Source: Candidatus Bipolaricaulota bacterium (GTDB taxonomy: Bacteria; Bipolaricaulota; Bipolaricaulia; RBG-16-55-9; DRXL01). Taken from it: a DNA stretch of 64,000 nt. Location of the stretch: contig CALLJK010000011.1 of assembly GCA_938091745.1 (NCBI GenBank), positions 62,001 to 126,000 of the forward strand. Direction: 5' to 3'. The notes below the pieces were generated by a model. That model was given only the letters and a program-made list of their open reading frames with translations. It did no database searches and was not told the origin of the DNA. The position numbers were made by a program, and so were the translations under genes. Each line of letters starts with the position of its first letter. Positions within the stretch are counted from its first letter, which is position 1. Below are positions 25,497 to 34,838 of this stretch, in pieces.

Positions 25497-25534
25497 TTGA
25501 AAGAGCACGATGGTGATGTTATAATGTTACCATC
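25497..25534 (+). promoter_or_regulatory. promoter with overlapping palindromic operator for the vapBC-like pair
   Basis: TTGAAA (25497-25502), 17-base spacer, TATAAT (25520-25525): a near-consensus promoter. The -10 box lies inside an inverted repeat GATGGT (25509-25514) / ACCATC (25529-25534). A ribbon-helix-helix antitoxin binding there would block RNA polymerase, the usual autoregulation of these operons. Confidence 0.65.
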
Positions 25535-25549
25535 ATGAGGTGATGCCAA

Positions 25550-25798
25550 ATGGCATTTGTGCGGACCCAAGTCTATCTTGCGCCGGAGCAACATAACTTC
25601 CTCAAAGAAGAAGCAAAACGTCAAGGGGTCTCTATAGCTGAGCTGCTCCGACGCATTCTTGATAGTTACGTGCAGCAAAACCGCCCCAAAGAGGATTTTG
25701 CCAGGATCGTCGCTTTGGGCCGGAGCGGCCTCAGCGACGTCTCAGAGAAACACGATGAGTACCTCGCTAAGGCGCTCTCCCACGAACATGTTCGTTGA
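25550..25798 (+). CDS. ribbon-helix-helix antitoxin, VapB-like
   Basis: 82 residues. The N-terminal strand and two helices (VRTQVYLAPEQHNFLKEEAK, GVSIAELLRRILDSYV) are a typical RHH/CopG DNA-binding unit; the acidic, flexible C-terminal half (FARIVALGRSGLSDVSEKHD) would wrap the toxin. It overlaps the PIN gene by 11 bases. A GAGGTGAT ribosome site precedes the ATG, and the promoter above it contains a palindrome centred on the -10 box. The pair is probably a working type II toxin-antitoxin module. Confidence 0.82.
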   Translation: MAFVRTQVYLAPEQHNFLKEEAKRQGVSIAELLRRILDSYVQQNRPKEDFARIVALGRSGLSDVSEKHDEYLAKALSHEHVR

Positions 25799-26204
25799 CA
25801 CTTCGGCGTTCTATGCCTTGGCCGACCAGAGCGATCGCAACCATAAGCTCGCAAGAGATTATTATGAGACGATCATCGGAAAGAAGCGGCTCCTCACGAC
25901 AGATCATATACTTGTAGAATGCTGGTTCTTGATCGCTAGCAAGCTCGGGAGAGACAAGGCGCTCGCTTTCTGGGACGGCTTAAGATCTGGGATCGTTTCT
26001 ATAGTGCCCGTGCAGAACACTGATCTTGAGAACGCCCACAAGATTTTGGCAGAATTCACAGATCAAGACTTCTCACTTGTGGACGCGACAAGCTTCGCCG
26101 TGATGGAACGGCTGGGAGAGCATGAAGCCTTCGCATTCGATGAACACTTTCGGGTCTATCGATTTGGCACGGGACGGAAGCGGGCTTTTAAAGTTTTCCC
26201 TTAA
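25788..26204 (+). CDS. PIN-domain ribonuclease toxin, VapC-like
   Basis: 138 residues. PIN acidic residues are present: Asp4 (MFVDTSAFYAL), Glu in HILVECWFL, Asp in FSLVDATSFAVM and Asp in AFAFDEHFRVYRFG. VapC toxins are magnesium-dependent RNases that cut tRNA or rRNA. The gene overlaps its antitoxin and ends 5 bases before the convergent regulator gene. Length and all four acidic positions are normal, so activity is expected. Confidence 0.85.
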   Translation: MFVDTSAFYALADQSDRNHKLARDYYETIIGKKRLLTTDHILVECWFLIASKLGRDKALAFWDGLRSGIVSIVPVQNTDLENAHKILAEFTDQDFSLVDATSFAVMERLGEHEAFAFDEHFRVYRFGTGRKRAFKVFP

Positions 26205-26209
26205 GTAAG

Positions 26210-29200
26210 CTACGCGTGCCCCGCAAAGGCTTGCAGAATCTGTCGGTTAATCGGGACGTTCTGCAAAAAGCTCGCCCGCAGCGCTTCTTCGGTGATCTGC
26301 CCGGCTACACGGCAGACTTCGTCATAGGCTTTCTGTAGATAGATTTTGGCTTCGTCGGTGCGTCCGTTCGCTTGAAGAATTTGATAATGCGTGAAGTAGA
26401 AGCGCTGCGCTTGGGTGATCATCCCGTGCTGAGCTTCGAGCACCTGCATGGCGCGCGTGGAGCATTCCAACGCTAAACTCAGATCCCCAAGCCCAAGATG
26501 CGCCCGGCCCTTCTCCGAGAGCGTCCCGACTTCGAGCCCTTTTAGGCCCGCTTCGCCCAGCATACTCACCACACGATCGAGATAGCCGAGCGCTTCGGTA
26601 TAGTGCCCTTGCTCGTTCTGGAGTGTCCCCAAATTTAAGAGAATGACCCCTAAGCCCCGCCGGTCCCTCACTTCGCTCATCAATTTATAAGCGTGCTCGT
26701 AGCACTCCTGAGCACGCTCCCATTGACCAAGATCGCAGAAAACCAAGCCAAGATTGTTGAGCGCCGCTGCTTGTCCCCGTAGGTCAGCGACCGCTTGAAA
26801 CTCCGCGAGTGCTCTTTCTAAGCTCTCTTGGGCTTGTGCGTACTCTCCCAGAAAGAGCTGGATGATCGCGCTATTTCTCAGGGCATAGGCCCGGCGGTGC
26901 TCATCACCCAGGGAGGCCCACAGTTCCCCCGCGCGCCGGAAATACTCTAACGCCTCGCTGTGCTCGCCCAGTTGGGCATGAACGTCTCCAATATTGTAGA
27001 GCACTCTCGCTGTGACTGAAACATCAGAGAGTTTTTGGCTGATCTCTAATGCTTCTCTAAGGGCTTTCTGGGCGGCTTCACGCCGATCTGCGGCCAGCTC
27101 AAGCCACGCTCTCTTCTTGTAGGCTTGGCACAGCAAGACTTGCTCTCCCAGCTCTTGGGCGAGCGCGATCATCTCCTCTATAACAGCGTGCAGCTTGTTG
27201 AGGGCTGGCTTGATGTCGTAGATCGTGGGGAAGAGATCGGTGTAGCAATCTAACAGCTCGAGCTTGGCCTTGCGTAGGCGCGCAGCGCGTTGGGTTCCGA
27301 GCTTGGAAAAGAGTCCAAGAGCCCTTTCTGTGAGCGCCAGGGCCTCACTGTATGCGTAAGCCCGCTGGGCCCGTCGGGCCGCTGGCAGCATATATGTGAG
27401 CGCTTTCTCCCACAACTGCGCGCGCTCGCAGTGCTCGGCAAGCTCTCGCGAGAACTCTTCCACACGATCGGCATAGATCTTCTCTAGAGCTTCAGCGATC
27501 TTTTTGTGCCCCACTCTCTTTCGGTCGGTGCCCAGCCCATCGTAGACAACTTGGCGCACAAGCTCGTGTGAGAAGCGATAGCACCCCTCATGCTCGACGA
27601 TCAACCCCAGACGGCGCAGGTCATCGAGCCGGTCGAGCAGGGCTTCTTCGGGTTGGCGTAAGACCCCCTGTAAGAGCGATAGTTCACATGATCGTCCGGC
27701 TATCGCTGCTAGACTGAGCACGCAGTATGCTCGCCGAGGCACGCGCCGGAGCAGAGTCCCTATGAGCTCTTTCAAGCTCCCCGGCACGTGCACCGCGCTG
27801 ATCTCTCCTGCTGTGAGCTTCCAGCGCCCATTGGGGTCGTGCTTCAGCGTGCCGCTGGCTATGAATGAGCGTATCAGCTCTCTCACAAAGAGCGGGTTGC
27901 CCTCGGTCTCAGCGTAGAGCGTCTCAAGAACTGCGCTGTCATACTGATGCAAGAGCTGGTTCAGTAATAAGTCTGTTTCGTCTCGCGACAGCGGGGGAAG
28001 CACAAGCGTCTGCGCAAGATCCCTGGGGAGCCTATCGAGCCACTTGCGCAATGAGCTGCCCTCTTGGGCTTCTTCAGCGCGATATGTCCCGATAAAGAAG
28101 ATTCGCTGATCTTTCAGATGTGCGATGAGATGGGTCAGATACTCAAGAGTCGCGCCATCGGCCCAGTGCAAGTCGTCGAGGAAGAGAACGACTGGGCGCT
28201 CGCGGGCGAGCAGTTCAAAGAGCCCTGTGAGCGCAGCGAACCAGCGAGATTTTCCTTGGGGTGCGGGGGGATTGAGCTTGAGATCGGGAAATCTCTCGTG
28301 AAGTTCAGGAATGGACCGAGCCAGCTCGCTGCGCCAAAGGGCGGGGAGCTGCGCCAGGCTCTCGTACGAGACGGCCTTCAGCCCATGGCGGACGGCTTGG
28401 AAGATGGGATCGTAAGGCGGCGCATCAGCGTAGGCTGTACCACGGAGAATGATTCCCCCTCCCTCTTTAGGGGAGGGGCCAAGGGGAGAGGTCTCTAAGA
28501 AATGCTCGACAAAGCGCGTCTTACCCACACCGACCTCGCCCCCGATCAGAAGAGCTTGGCCTGCGCCATCACAAGCTTTCCGCCAAAGATTTTTCAGGAG
28601 CTCACATTCGCGCTCGCGGCCCACAAAGGGCGTCTCGGCGGGCAGCTCAGCGACATGAACGTGAATAGGTTCTGGAGAGGCACCGCGCAGGATTTTTTCG
28701 TAGAGTGCCTGGGTTTCCGGCAGGGGAGGGACGTGCAACTCTCTCTGAAGGACCTCACAGTATTCTCTGTACTGGCGTAAAGCTGCCGTGCGGTCTCCGC
28801 TCAGAGCATAAAGTGTCATCAACTCTCGATGCGCCCGCTCGTGCCACGGCACAGCGTGCAGGACCTTCGTCCAGACAGAGATCGCTTTCTGGAATTCGTG
28901 CTGTGCTTGGTAGATCTCGGCGAGCTGCTCGAGGGCGTCCAAGTAGAGTGACTGGAGGCGTTCGCTTTCAGAGATAGCCCAATCTTCGTAGATGCCCATC
29001 AAGGGCGGGCCACGATAGAGCGCAATGGCTTGCTCCAAGGCCCTCACCCTGGCTTCGCCACCCCTCTCCCGTAGCTCACCTACGGGAGAGGGGCCGGGGG
29101 TGAAGGTCACAATCCGCTCAAACTCTTCAATATCGAGCCAACAGTCAGATGGGTTAAATCTCACAGCGCCGCCGGAGGAGATGAGCCATCGCTCTGCTTC

Positions 29201-29434
29201 GGGGCTGAGCATCTTTCGGAGCAGCGAGAGAGCTTTGCGCAGGTTGGCGCGCCCGTGCTTCTCTTCAGTTTCGGGCCAGAGCAGATTTGCTAAGAGAGCG
29301 CGTGGGTGCGCGTGGTCGCGATAGATGACAAGATACGCAAAGAGTTCCTTGACTTTCTGGGTTGGGAAGTCAAGGAGCTGCTCGTCACAGTGGACTTCGA
29401 GCTGCCCTAACAGCCGGATCTCTAAGCGAGCCAT
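26210..29434 (-). CDS. SARP/BTAD-type transcription regulator with AAA+ ATPase and TPR domains
   Basis: 1074 residues. Winged-helix DNA-binding domain (1-100; LEIRLLGQLEVHCDEQLLDF, NLLWPETEEKHGRANLRKAL), BTAD helical domain (about 105-255; RAHRELMTLYALSGDRTAAL), AAA ATPase (about 265-500; Walker A GGEVGVGKT, Walker B VVLFLDDLHWAD), then at least eight TPRs (about 640-1060; AALNNLGLVFCDLGQWERAQ). Such proteins act as ATP-dependent activators like the SARP and MalT/LuxR-LAL groups. The oddity is two in-frame insertions of the GC-rich repeat, at residues about 109-132 (FTPGPSPVGELRERGGEARV) and 313-327 (TSPLGPSPKEGG); both lie in loops, the second just after the Walker A helix. Target genes unknown. 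Confidence 0.85.
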   Translation of the reverse strand: MARLEIRLLGQLEVHCDEQLLDFPTQKVKELFAYLVIYRDHAHPRALLANLLWPETEEKHGRANLRKALSLLRKMLSPEAERWLISSGGAVRFNPSDCWLDIEEFERIVTFTPGPSPVGELRERGGEARVRALEQAIALYRGPPLMGIYEDWAISESERLQSLYLDALEQLAEIYQAQHEFQKAISVWTKVLHAVPWHERAHRELMTLYALSGDRTAALRQYREYCEVLQRELHVPPLPETQALYEKILRGASPEPIHVHVAELPAETPFVGRERECELLKNLWRKACDGAGQALLIGGEVGVGKTRFVEHFLETSPLGPSPKEGGGIILRGTAYADAPPYDPIFQAVRHGLKAVSYESLAQLPALWRSELARSIPELHERFPDLKLNPPAPQGKSRWFAALTGLFELLARERPVVLFLDDLHWADGATLEYLTHLIAHLKDQRIFFIGTYRAEEAQEGSSLRKWLDRLPRDLAQTLVLPPLSRDETDLLLNQLLHQYDSAVLETLYAETEGNPLFVRELIRSFIASGTLKHDPNGRWKLTAGEISAVHVPGSLKELIGTLLRRVPRRAYCVLSLAAIAGRSCELSLLQGVLRQPEEALLDRLDDLRRLGLIVEHEGCYRFSHELVRQVVYDGLGTDRKRVGHKKIAEALEKIYADRVEEFSRELAEHCERAQLWEKALTYMLPAARRAQRAYAYSEALALTERALGLFSKLGTQRAARLRKAKLELLDCYTDLFPTIYDIKPALNKLHAVIEEMIALAQELGEQVLLCQAYKKRAWLELAADRREAAQKALREALEISQKLSDVSVTARVLYNIGDVHAQLGEHSEALEYFRRAGELWASLGDEHRRAYALRNSAIIQLFLGEYAQAQESLERALAEFQAVADLRGQAAALNNLGLVFCDLGQWERAQECYEHAYKLMSEVRDRRGLGVILLNLGTLQNEQGHYTEALGYLDRVVSMLGEAGLKGLEVGTLSEKGRAHLGLGDLSLALECSTRAMQVLEAQHGMITQAQRFYFTHYQILQANGRTDEAKIYLQKAYDEVCRVAGQITEEALRASFLQNVPINRQILQAFAGHA
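28454..28495. repeat. GC-rich palindromic repeat, copy 6 (in frame inside the regulator gene)
   Basis: CCCCCTCCCTC-ttta-GGGGAGGGG, then ccaaggggagaggtc, almost identical to copy 4. It keeps the reading frame and encodes TSPLGPSPKEGG next to the Walker A helix. Confidence 0.75.
29039..29108. repeat. GC-rich palindromic repeat, copy 7 (in frame inside the regulator gene)
   Basis: About 70 bases: ggccctcaccc end, CCCCTCTCCCGTAG-ctca-CCTACGGGAGAGGGG core, gggggtgaaggtc end. It is the same subtype as copy 8 at 48323. It encodes FTPGPSPVGELRERGG in the linker between the DNA-binding and BTAD domains. Confidence 0.78.
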
Positions 29435-29509
29435 CGGCTGACCCTCGGTTTATTATACCTAAAAAGTCAGTCGAACGTTTCGTGCCAGCTGTGTATACAC
29501 TTTGAGGTG

Positions 29510-29538
29510 TTGGCAAACTTGAAGTGTTTGGGTACACT
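29510..29538 (+). promoter_or_regulatory. promoter of the DUF1566 gene
   Basis: TTGGCA (29510-29515), 17-base spacer, TACACT (29533-29538), followed 12 bases later by an AAGGGAG ribosome site. Confidence 0.6.
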
Positions 29539-29560
29539 GTGATCATCAAGGGAGATCGCT

Positions 29561-30760
29561 ATGGGGTATCGATTATCTATACTGATGCTTGCGGGGGTAC
29601 TGTCGTTATTATCTAACTCGTCAGTTACCATAGCGAGGGGGTCCGCCTTGCCTTATGTTGTTGTGGATACGGGACAAAGCGTGTGCTACGATGCCGTCCG
29701 TGAGATCACCTGTCCGCAGATGGGTAGGCCATTCTATGGACAAGATGCTCACTATAACGGCCCGCAACCAGCTTACCAAGCTCATGGCGATGGCATAATA
29801 AGCGACCAAAACACAGGCTTGATGTGGGCTTCAGCAGGCGACACGAAGATGACTTGGCAGGAAGCTGTAGCGGGTGCCTCTACATTTCGTATTGGTGGAT
29901 ATCACGACTGGCGACTGCCGACTGTTAAGGAACTCTATTCATTAATTCTGTTCAGCGGGATCGATCCCGATCCCCAGCAGGGTGGCGCTGAAGGACTGAG
30001 ACCATTCATTGACACGCGATTTTTCCCTTTTCGTTATGGTAACCCAGCTGAGGGCGAGCGGATTATTGACTCCCAGTTTGCGACAGCAACCCGATGCGTC
30101 ACCCCTGTTATGAATGGGGTTCAAGCGATGTTTGGGGTCAACTTCGCGGATGGGCGGATCAAAGCCTATCCCATTGAAGGGAAGAAATATTTTGTCATGT
30201 ATGTGCGGGGCAACCCAGCCTATGGGAAGAACGATTTTGTCGACAACGGCGACGGCACAGTAACAGACCGAGCTACTGGCCTCATGTGGATGAAAGAAGA
30301 TAGCAAGAAAGAGATGAGCTGGGAAGAGGCGCTTGCTTATTGTGAAGACCTCGAATTGGCAGGATATAACAATTGGCGATTACCCAATGCCAAAGAGTTA
30401 CAGAGCATTGTCGATTACACTCGTGCCCCGGATAAAACGGGCTCAGCAGCAATTGATCCGGTTTTCCAGGTGAGCGTGATTACGAATGAGCTGGGCCAGT
30501 TGGATTATCCATACTTCTGGACGGCGACTACGCATGCGAGCCTTCGCGGGGGAGCAAATGCTGTCTATATCGCCTTTGGTCGAGCCCTAGGATATATGCC
30601 CGACCCGCGCTCAGCTACGGGGACACGACTTATGGATATGCATGGCGCTGGTGCCCAACGCAGCGATCCCAAGATAGGTGACCCTTCTTCTTACCCGCAT
30701 GGGCGTGGCCCCCAAGGAGATGTGGTCCGCATCTATAACTACATCCGATGTGTCCGCTGA
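29561..30760 (+). CDS. secreted protein with two DUF1566 (Lcl C-terminal) domains
   Basis: 399 residues. Signal peptide (LSILMLAGVLSLLSNSSVTI). Two copies of the DUF1566 core follow: ISDQNTGLMWASAG ... TWQEAVAGAS ... HDWRLPTVKELYSLI near residues 80-135, and TDRATGLMWMKED ... SWEEALAYCEDLEL ... NNWRLPNAKELQSIV near 235-290. The domain occurs in bacterial surface proteins including Legionella Lcl and is thought to mediate extracellular binding. The gene has its own promoter and is convergent with the acyl-CoA ligase gene, 10 bases away. Ligand unknown. Confidence 0.82.
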   Translation: MGYRLSILMLAGVLSLLSNSSVTIARGSALPYVVVDTGQSVCYDAVREITCPQMGRPFYGQDAHYNGPQPAYQAHGDGIISDQNTGLMWASAGDTKMTWQEAVAGASTFRIGGYHDWRLPTVKELYSLILFSGIDPDPQQGGAEGLRPFIDTRFFPFRYGNPAEGERIIDSQFATATRCVTPVMNGVQAMFGVNFADGRIKAYPIEGKKYFVMYVRGNPAYGKNDFVDNGDGTVTDRATGLMWMKEDSKKEMSWEEALAYCEDLELAGYNNWRLPNAKELQSIVDYTRAPDKTGSAAIDPVFQVSVITNELGQLDYPYFWTATTHASLRGGANAVYIAFGRALGYMPDPRSATGTRLMDMHGAGAQRSDPKIGDPSSYPHGRGPQGDVVRIYNYIRCVR

Positions 30761-30770
30761 CGCGGTATCA

Positions 30771-32381
30771 TCACGATTCTTCATACAGATATCTCTTAAT
30801 ATCGAGCTTGGACGACTTCTCAAAGGGCTTATCTAAAATAATTAAGTCCTGCTGGCTATGCATGCGCTTGTACGGCGCTAAATCTTTGCTCTTCTCTTTG
30901 ATCGCCTCCCAGATCATCTTCTTCAGCTCTTCGGGGGAGTGCTTCTGTAAAAGCTCCGGCTTGGGGTAGACGAACGCTTTGATCACTTCGAGGCCCTTGC
31001 GCTTGCCCCCCTTGATCATGATCTCTTCGATCAACGGGATCTGCTTGAGCTCGAACTCGACCTCTTCGGGGTAGACGTTCTTGCCTCCTTCTAAGACGAT
31101 CACGTTCTTCTTGCGCCCTTTGATATAGAGCCAGCCGTCTTCGTCGAGATACCCCAGATCGCCCGTATGGAACCAGCCGTCGGGGTCTATCACTTTCTTG
31201 GTTGCTTCGGGGTTCTTATAGTAGCCCTTCATAACATTGGGCCCGCGCACGACAATCTCGCCGATGCCCTCTTCGTTTGGGTCGTCAATGCGAATCTCGA
31301 CGCCAGGGATCGCTGGGCCGACCGAGCCGATCTTGTCGTTAAACGGCGTGCTGAACGTCAGTGCCGGCGATGTCTCTGTCAGCCCATAGCCTTCGATCAT
31401 GCCAATCCCCAGACGACGTAGATTGCGCATGACCCTCGTATCTAACGGAGCCCCACCGGAGAGAAAATATTTCAGGTGATTACCGCCGACCAGGCGCCTC
31501 TTGATCTTTGTGCCCAGCAGGGTCGGCGCATAGCGCCACAAGAAGCGCGCCAGACGGTTCTCTTGAATCGTGCTTTCCAGCTTCTCATACATGGCATGAA
31601 AGAGCTTTGGTACGCCAACAAGAATGTTAATCTTATTCTCAGCCATGTACGTCAGCAGATTCTTATAGTCGTCGGTATAGATGAGCTGAGCGCCGGCGTG
31701 CAGACAGCAGACCAGTACGATGAGCCCAAAGACGTGATACCATGGTGGGATCCCCAAGACCACGTCCTCTTCTGTGAAATCGAGGCGGCTCAGGGAGTTC
31801 TTAGCGTTGCTCACGATATTGTTGTGTGAGAGCATCACGCCTTTAGCGTTGCCCGTCGTCCCTGACGTGCAGAGCATTACCGCCACTTCATCGGGGTCTG
31901 CAGGAACGCCTTCAAAGCGCTCCGCGCTGAGCCAATCGCTCACTGTGGGGACCCCCGGTAATCGGTCCATCGTGACGATATGCTGCAGCTGCTTTTGGTC
32001 TTTGACCATCTCGTAGTGCGGGGCGTCGGCGACGACCGCGCCGACGGCGTCCATATCGCGCAGAACGCGCTGGACTTCTACAGCTTGCCATGACGCGTCA
32101 ATGGGCATGGCGACCCCGCCAGCTTTGAGAATCCCTAAGAACGCCACGGCCCAGTCCGTACGGGGTTTTCCAATGATCGCGAACTTCTCACCCTTGCGAA
32201 GACCGCGCTTTTGCAGGGTCGCCGCGAACTGATCAGATCTTCTCTTGAGATCTGCAAACGAAATCTGGTCATACCCCGATCTGTCGTGCTTGGTGATCTT
32301 GAGCGCGATCTTATCACCCTGACGGCTCAACGTCCGCTCAATCAGCTCGACGAGCGTCTCCGTGCGAACAGCTGTACTCAT
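30771..32381 (-). CDS. AMP-forming acyl-CoA synthetase (long-chain fatty-acid-CoA ligase-like)
   Basis: 536 residues of the ANL superfamily. Phosphate-binding loop MLCTSGTTGNAKGVMLSH, substrate and AMP motif GYGLTETSP, hinge HTGDLGYLDEDGWLYIKGRK and the C-terminal catalytic Lys in FEKSSKLDIKRY are all present. It activates a carboxylic acid to acyl-AMP and then acyl-CoA; the sequence resembles FadD-type enzymes, but chain length cannot be read. The ATG overlaps the trxB stop (ATGA) and also has an AAGGAGG site, so the two genes form an operon. Confidence 0.88.
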   Translation of the reverse strand: MSTAVRTETLVELIERTLSRQGDKIALKITKHDRSGYDQISFADLKRRSDQFAATLQKRGLRKGEKFAIIGKPRTDWAVAFLGILKAGGVAMPIDASWQAVEVQRVLRDMDAVGAVVADAPHYEMVKDQKQLQHIVTMDRLPGVPTVSDWLSAERFEGVPADPDEVAVMLCTSGTTGNAKGVMLSHNNIVSNAKNSLSRLDFTEEDVVLGIPPWYHVFGLIVLVCCLHAGAQLIYTDDYKNLLTYMAENKINILVGVPKLFHAMYEKLESTIQENRLARFLWRYAPTLLGTKIKRRLVGGNHLKYFLSGGAPLDTRVMRNLRRLGIGMIEGYGLTETSPALTFSTPFNDKIGSVGPAIPGVEIRIDDPNEEGIGEIVVRGPNVMKGYYKNPEATKKVIDPDGWFHTGDLGYLDEDGWLYIKGRKKNVIVLEGGKNVYPEEVEFELKQIPLIEEIMIKGGKRKGLEVIKAFVYPKPELLQKHSPEELKKMIWEAIKEKSKDLAPYKRMHSQQDLIILDKPFEKSSKLDIKRYLYEES

Positions 32382-33364
32382 GAAACCCTCCTTTCAAGCT
32401 TCGCTTCGGCGAAGTCTGGCCATCGTCCGTCTTCAAGATACTGCTGGGCTTCTAAGGCTGCGATGCACCCGTCGGCCGCCGCGATCACCGCTTGGGCGTA
32501 CTCCCCAGCAAACTTTCTGACATCGCCGACGGCGAAGACCCCGGGGATCTTGGTGCGGGTGCGCTCATCCGTGAGAATATAGCCCTTCTCGTCCATCTCC
32601 AATTTCCCCTTGAGAAATTCTGTATTGGGGCGGTGCCCAATGCTCACAAAGATCCCTTGCACATCGCGCATCTCAAACAGCTTGCCCGTGGCTAAGTCTT
32701 TGAGCACGACGCCCTCGACGCGCGTGTCACCCAAGACCTCTTCGATGACAGCATTCCAGATGAAGCTAAACTTAGGGTGAGTCTTAGCTTTCTCGACCAA
32801 GAGCTGGTCTTTGGCGCGAATCGCTTTAGGATCGTCTTGGGGATGGCGCACCACCATGCGCACTGATTTCACTAATTTTAACAGAAAGAGCGCTTCGGTG
32901 AACGCCGCATCCCCGGCTCCCACAATGAGGATGTCTTTGTCGCGAAAGAAATAGCCGTCACACGTGGCGCAGTAGGAGACCCCACGGCCCAGGAGCTTAT
33001 CGGCGTTCTTGGCGGGGAGCTTCACGGGTTCTGCGCCGGTCGAGATAATGACTACGGGGGCTTCATAGAGCCCCTGATCTGTTTTCACGATTCTCTTTGC
33101 CCCGCTGATAATGAGCTCTTTCGCTTCCTCGAGTTTGATCTCGGCATTAAACCGTTGGGCTTGTTGGACCATACGCTGCATCAGTTCTGGGCCCATGATG
33201 GGCTCGGGGAATCCCGGGAAATTTTCGACTTCGGTGGTGTCGTTAAGCTGACCGCCGGGGGTCTTCTTATCCAAGACGAGCGTCTTGAGTTTTGCACGCC
33301 CTGCGTAGATTGCTGCGGTCAACCCTGCCGGTCCACCACCAATGATGATGAGATCGTAAGCCAT
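32378..33364 (-). CDS. trxB: thioredoxin reductase (NADPH)
   Basis: 328 residues, normal size. FAD site IIIGGGPAGLTAAIYAGRA, redox-active Cys132-Ala-Thr-Cys135 (YCATCDGYFF), nucleotide-binding ILIVGAGDAAFTEALFL and the C-terminal FAD-binding GVFAVGDVRKFAGEYAQAV. The enzyme reduces thioredoxin with NAD(P)H in the cytoplasm. The nucleotide motif GAGDAAFTE with MVVRHPQD nearby lacks the classical HRRxxxR, so NADH or ferredoxin-flavin type use is possible. It is the upstream gene of an operon with the acyl-CoA ligase, an unusual pairing. GGGAGGA site 13 bases before ATG. Confidence 0.92.
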   Translation of the reverse strand: MAYDLIIIGGGPAGLTAAIYAGRAKLKTLVLDKKTPGGQLNDTTEVENFPGFPEPIMGPELMQRMVQQAQRFNAEIKLEEAKELIISGAKRIVKTDQGLYEAPVVIISTGAEPVKLPAKNADKLLGRGVSYCATCDGYFFRDKDILIVGAGDAAFTEALFLLKLVKSVRMVVRHPQDDPKAIRAKDQLLVEKAKTHPKFSFIWNAVIEEVLGDTRVEGVVLKDLATGKLFEMRDVQGIFVSIGHRPNTEFLKGKLEMDEKGYILTDERTRTKIPGVFAVGDVRKFAGEYAQAVIAAADGCIAALEAQQYLEDGRWPDFAEAKLERRVS

Positions 33365-33542
33365 CTCTGCTAGCTGTCCTCCCTCGTTCGCCAGATCTTC
33401 TATGATAGCGTTTTGGGGGAGAGTGAAGCAAGTCCTTGCTAAATTTCAGAAAATCGGTAAACTATAAGGCGTGATCTGTTCGGTCTCATCGCCCGCTGGT
33501 GCGGGATGCGACCATTAATGCCCTATAAAGGAGGAACTTTTT

Positions 33543-34838
33543 ATGGCGATTAAAGCACCGGTCAAAGCACAGGGTTCCAAAACGCTCTTTCAGAAGATGG
33601 GGCAATATGTGCCTCGTGCCGTCTCGCCGTTAGCGCCGTTTATCATATCTGAAGGACGTGGCGCTCTCGTGAAAGACCTTGAAGGGAACTCACATATTGA
33701 TTTCACCGGCGGTTGGGGATGTCTCATCGTGGGGTATGCGCATCCCAAGGTCGTGCGCGCCATCCAAGAGCAAGCGCAGAAATTCACCCATACTGACTGC
33801 AGCGTGATCATGTATGACGTCTATATTGAGCTCGCGGAGCGCTTGGCCAAGCTTGCCCCCGGCCCCTCCCCTAAGAAGGTCATATTCTTTAATTCTGGGG
33901 CGGAAGCTGTCGAGAACGCTGTGAAGATCTCTCGCTCGTACACCAAACGCAAAGCCGTAGTCGTCTTCGAGGGGGCGTTCCATGGGCGGACGTATATGGC
34001 GCTCACGATGACCCACAAAGCCAAGCCCTACAAAGAGGGCTTTGCCCCGTTCTGTTCTGACGTCTATCGTATGCCTTTCCCTAATCCCTATCGCAATCCC
34101 ATGGACTTTGGGCGCTGGGAGAAACAGTTATTCAGCTTGGTCAACCCCGACGAGATCGCGTGTATCGTCTTCGAGCCCGTTCAAGGCGAAGGCGGGTTCG
34201 TCGTTCCACAAGAGGGCTTTGTGCAGTTCTTGCGCGAGCTCACGTACAAACACGGCATCGTCTTAGTCGCTGACGAGGTCCAGACGGGTATGGGGCGCAC
34301 CGGGAAGTTTTACGCCTATGAGCATTACGGCATCGAGCCTGATTTAGTTACATTAGCGAAGTCGCTCGCCGGAGGGATGCCCCTCAGCGCTGTTGTTGGG
34401 GTCCAGAAGGTGATCGATGCGCCGGGGGATAGTGCCATCGGCGGAACATATGTGGGCAATCCAGTAGCGTGTGCTGCCGCCCTGGCTGTGCTCGATATCA
34501 TTGAAGAAGAAGGCCTGCTCGACCGCGCGGTGGAGCTCGGACAGTATATGCGGGAGCGCTTCGAGCAGATGCAGCAAAAATACGAGATCGTTGGGGATGT
34601 GCGCGGTCTGGGCGCGATGGTCGGCATCGAGCTCGTCAAAGACCGCGCGACAAAGGAGCCTGCCCCGGATGAGACGATGGCTGTCATCAAAGAGTGCTTA
34701 GCCAATGGTGTGATCATCGCCAAAGCTGGACTGTACGGGAACGTCATCCGGATGCTCATCCCGTTGGTGATCAAAGAAGACGAGCTGAAGCGCGGCTTCG
34801 ATGTGATCGAGCGCGCGATTGCGAAAGTATCGCACTAA
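33543..34838 (+). CDS. class III PLP-dependent aminotransferase (GabT-like)
   Basis: 431 residues. PLP signatures: IFFNSGAEAVENAVKIS, FHGRTYMALTMTHK, IVFEPVQGEGGFVVPQ, LVADEVQTGMGRTGK and the Schiff-base Lys in TLAKSLAGGMPLSAVVG. Overall it is closest in style to 4-aminobutyrate/2-oxoglutarate aminotransferases, with related options such as ornithine or lysine aminotransferases. An AAGGAGG site precedes the ATG. The 3-prime end overlaps the convergent helicase gene by four bases. There are no pathway neighbours, so the amino donor is not known. Confidence 0.88.
   Translation: MAIKAPVKAQGSKTLFQKMGQYVPRAVSPLAPFIISEGRGALVKDLEGNSHIDFTGGWGCLIVGYAHPKVVRAIQEQAQKFTHTDCSVIMYDVYIELAERLAKLAPGPSPKKVIFFNSGAEAVENAVKISRSYTKRKAVVVFEGAFHGRTYMALTMTHKAKPYKEGFAPFCSDVYRMPFPNPYRNPMDFGRWEKQLFSLVNPDEIACIVFEPVQGEGGFVVPQEGFVQFLRELTYKHGIVLVADEVQTGMGRTGKFYAYEHYGIEPDLVTLAKSLAGGMPLSAVVGVQKVIDAPGDSAIGGTYVGNPVACAAALAVLDIIEEEGLLDRAVELGQYMRERFEQMQQKYEIVGDVRGLGAMVGIELVKDRATKEPAPDETMAVIKECLANGVIIAKAGLYGNVIRMLIPLVIKEDELKRGFDVIERAIAKVSH

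Noticed and set aside
33855-33880. Palindromic-repeat insertion in the aminotransferase gene (APGPSPKK)
   Set aside because: This position normally reads APG-x-x-PKKVFF in class III aminotransferases, so the resemblance is ordinary family sequence.
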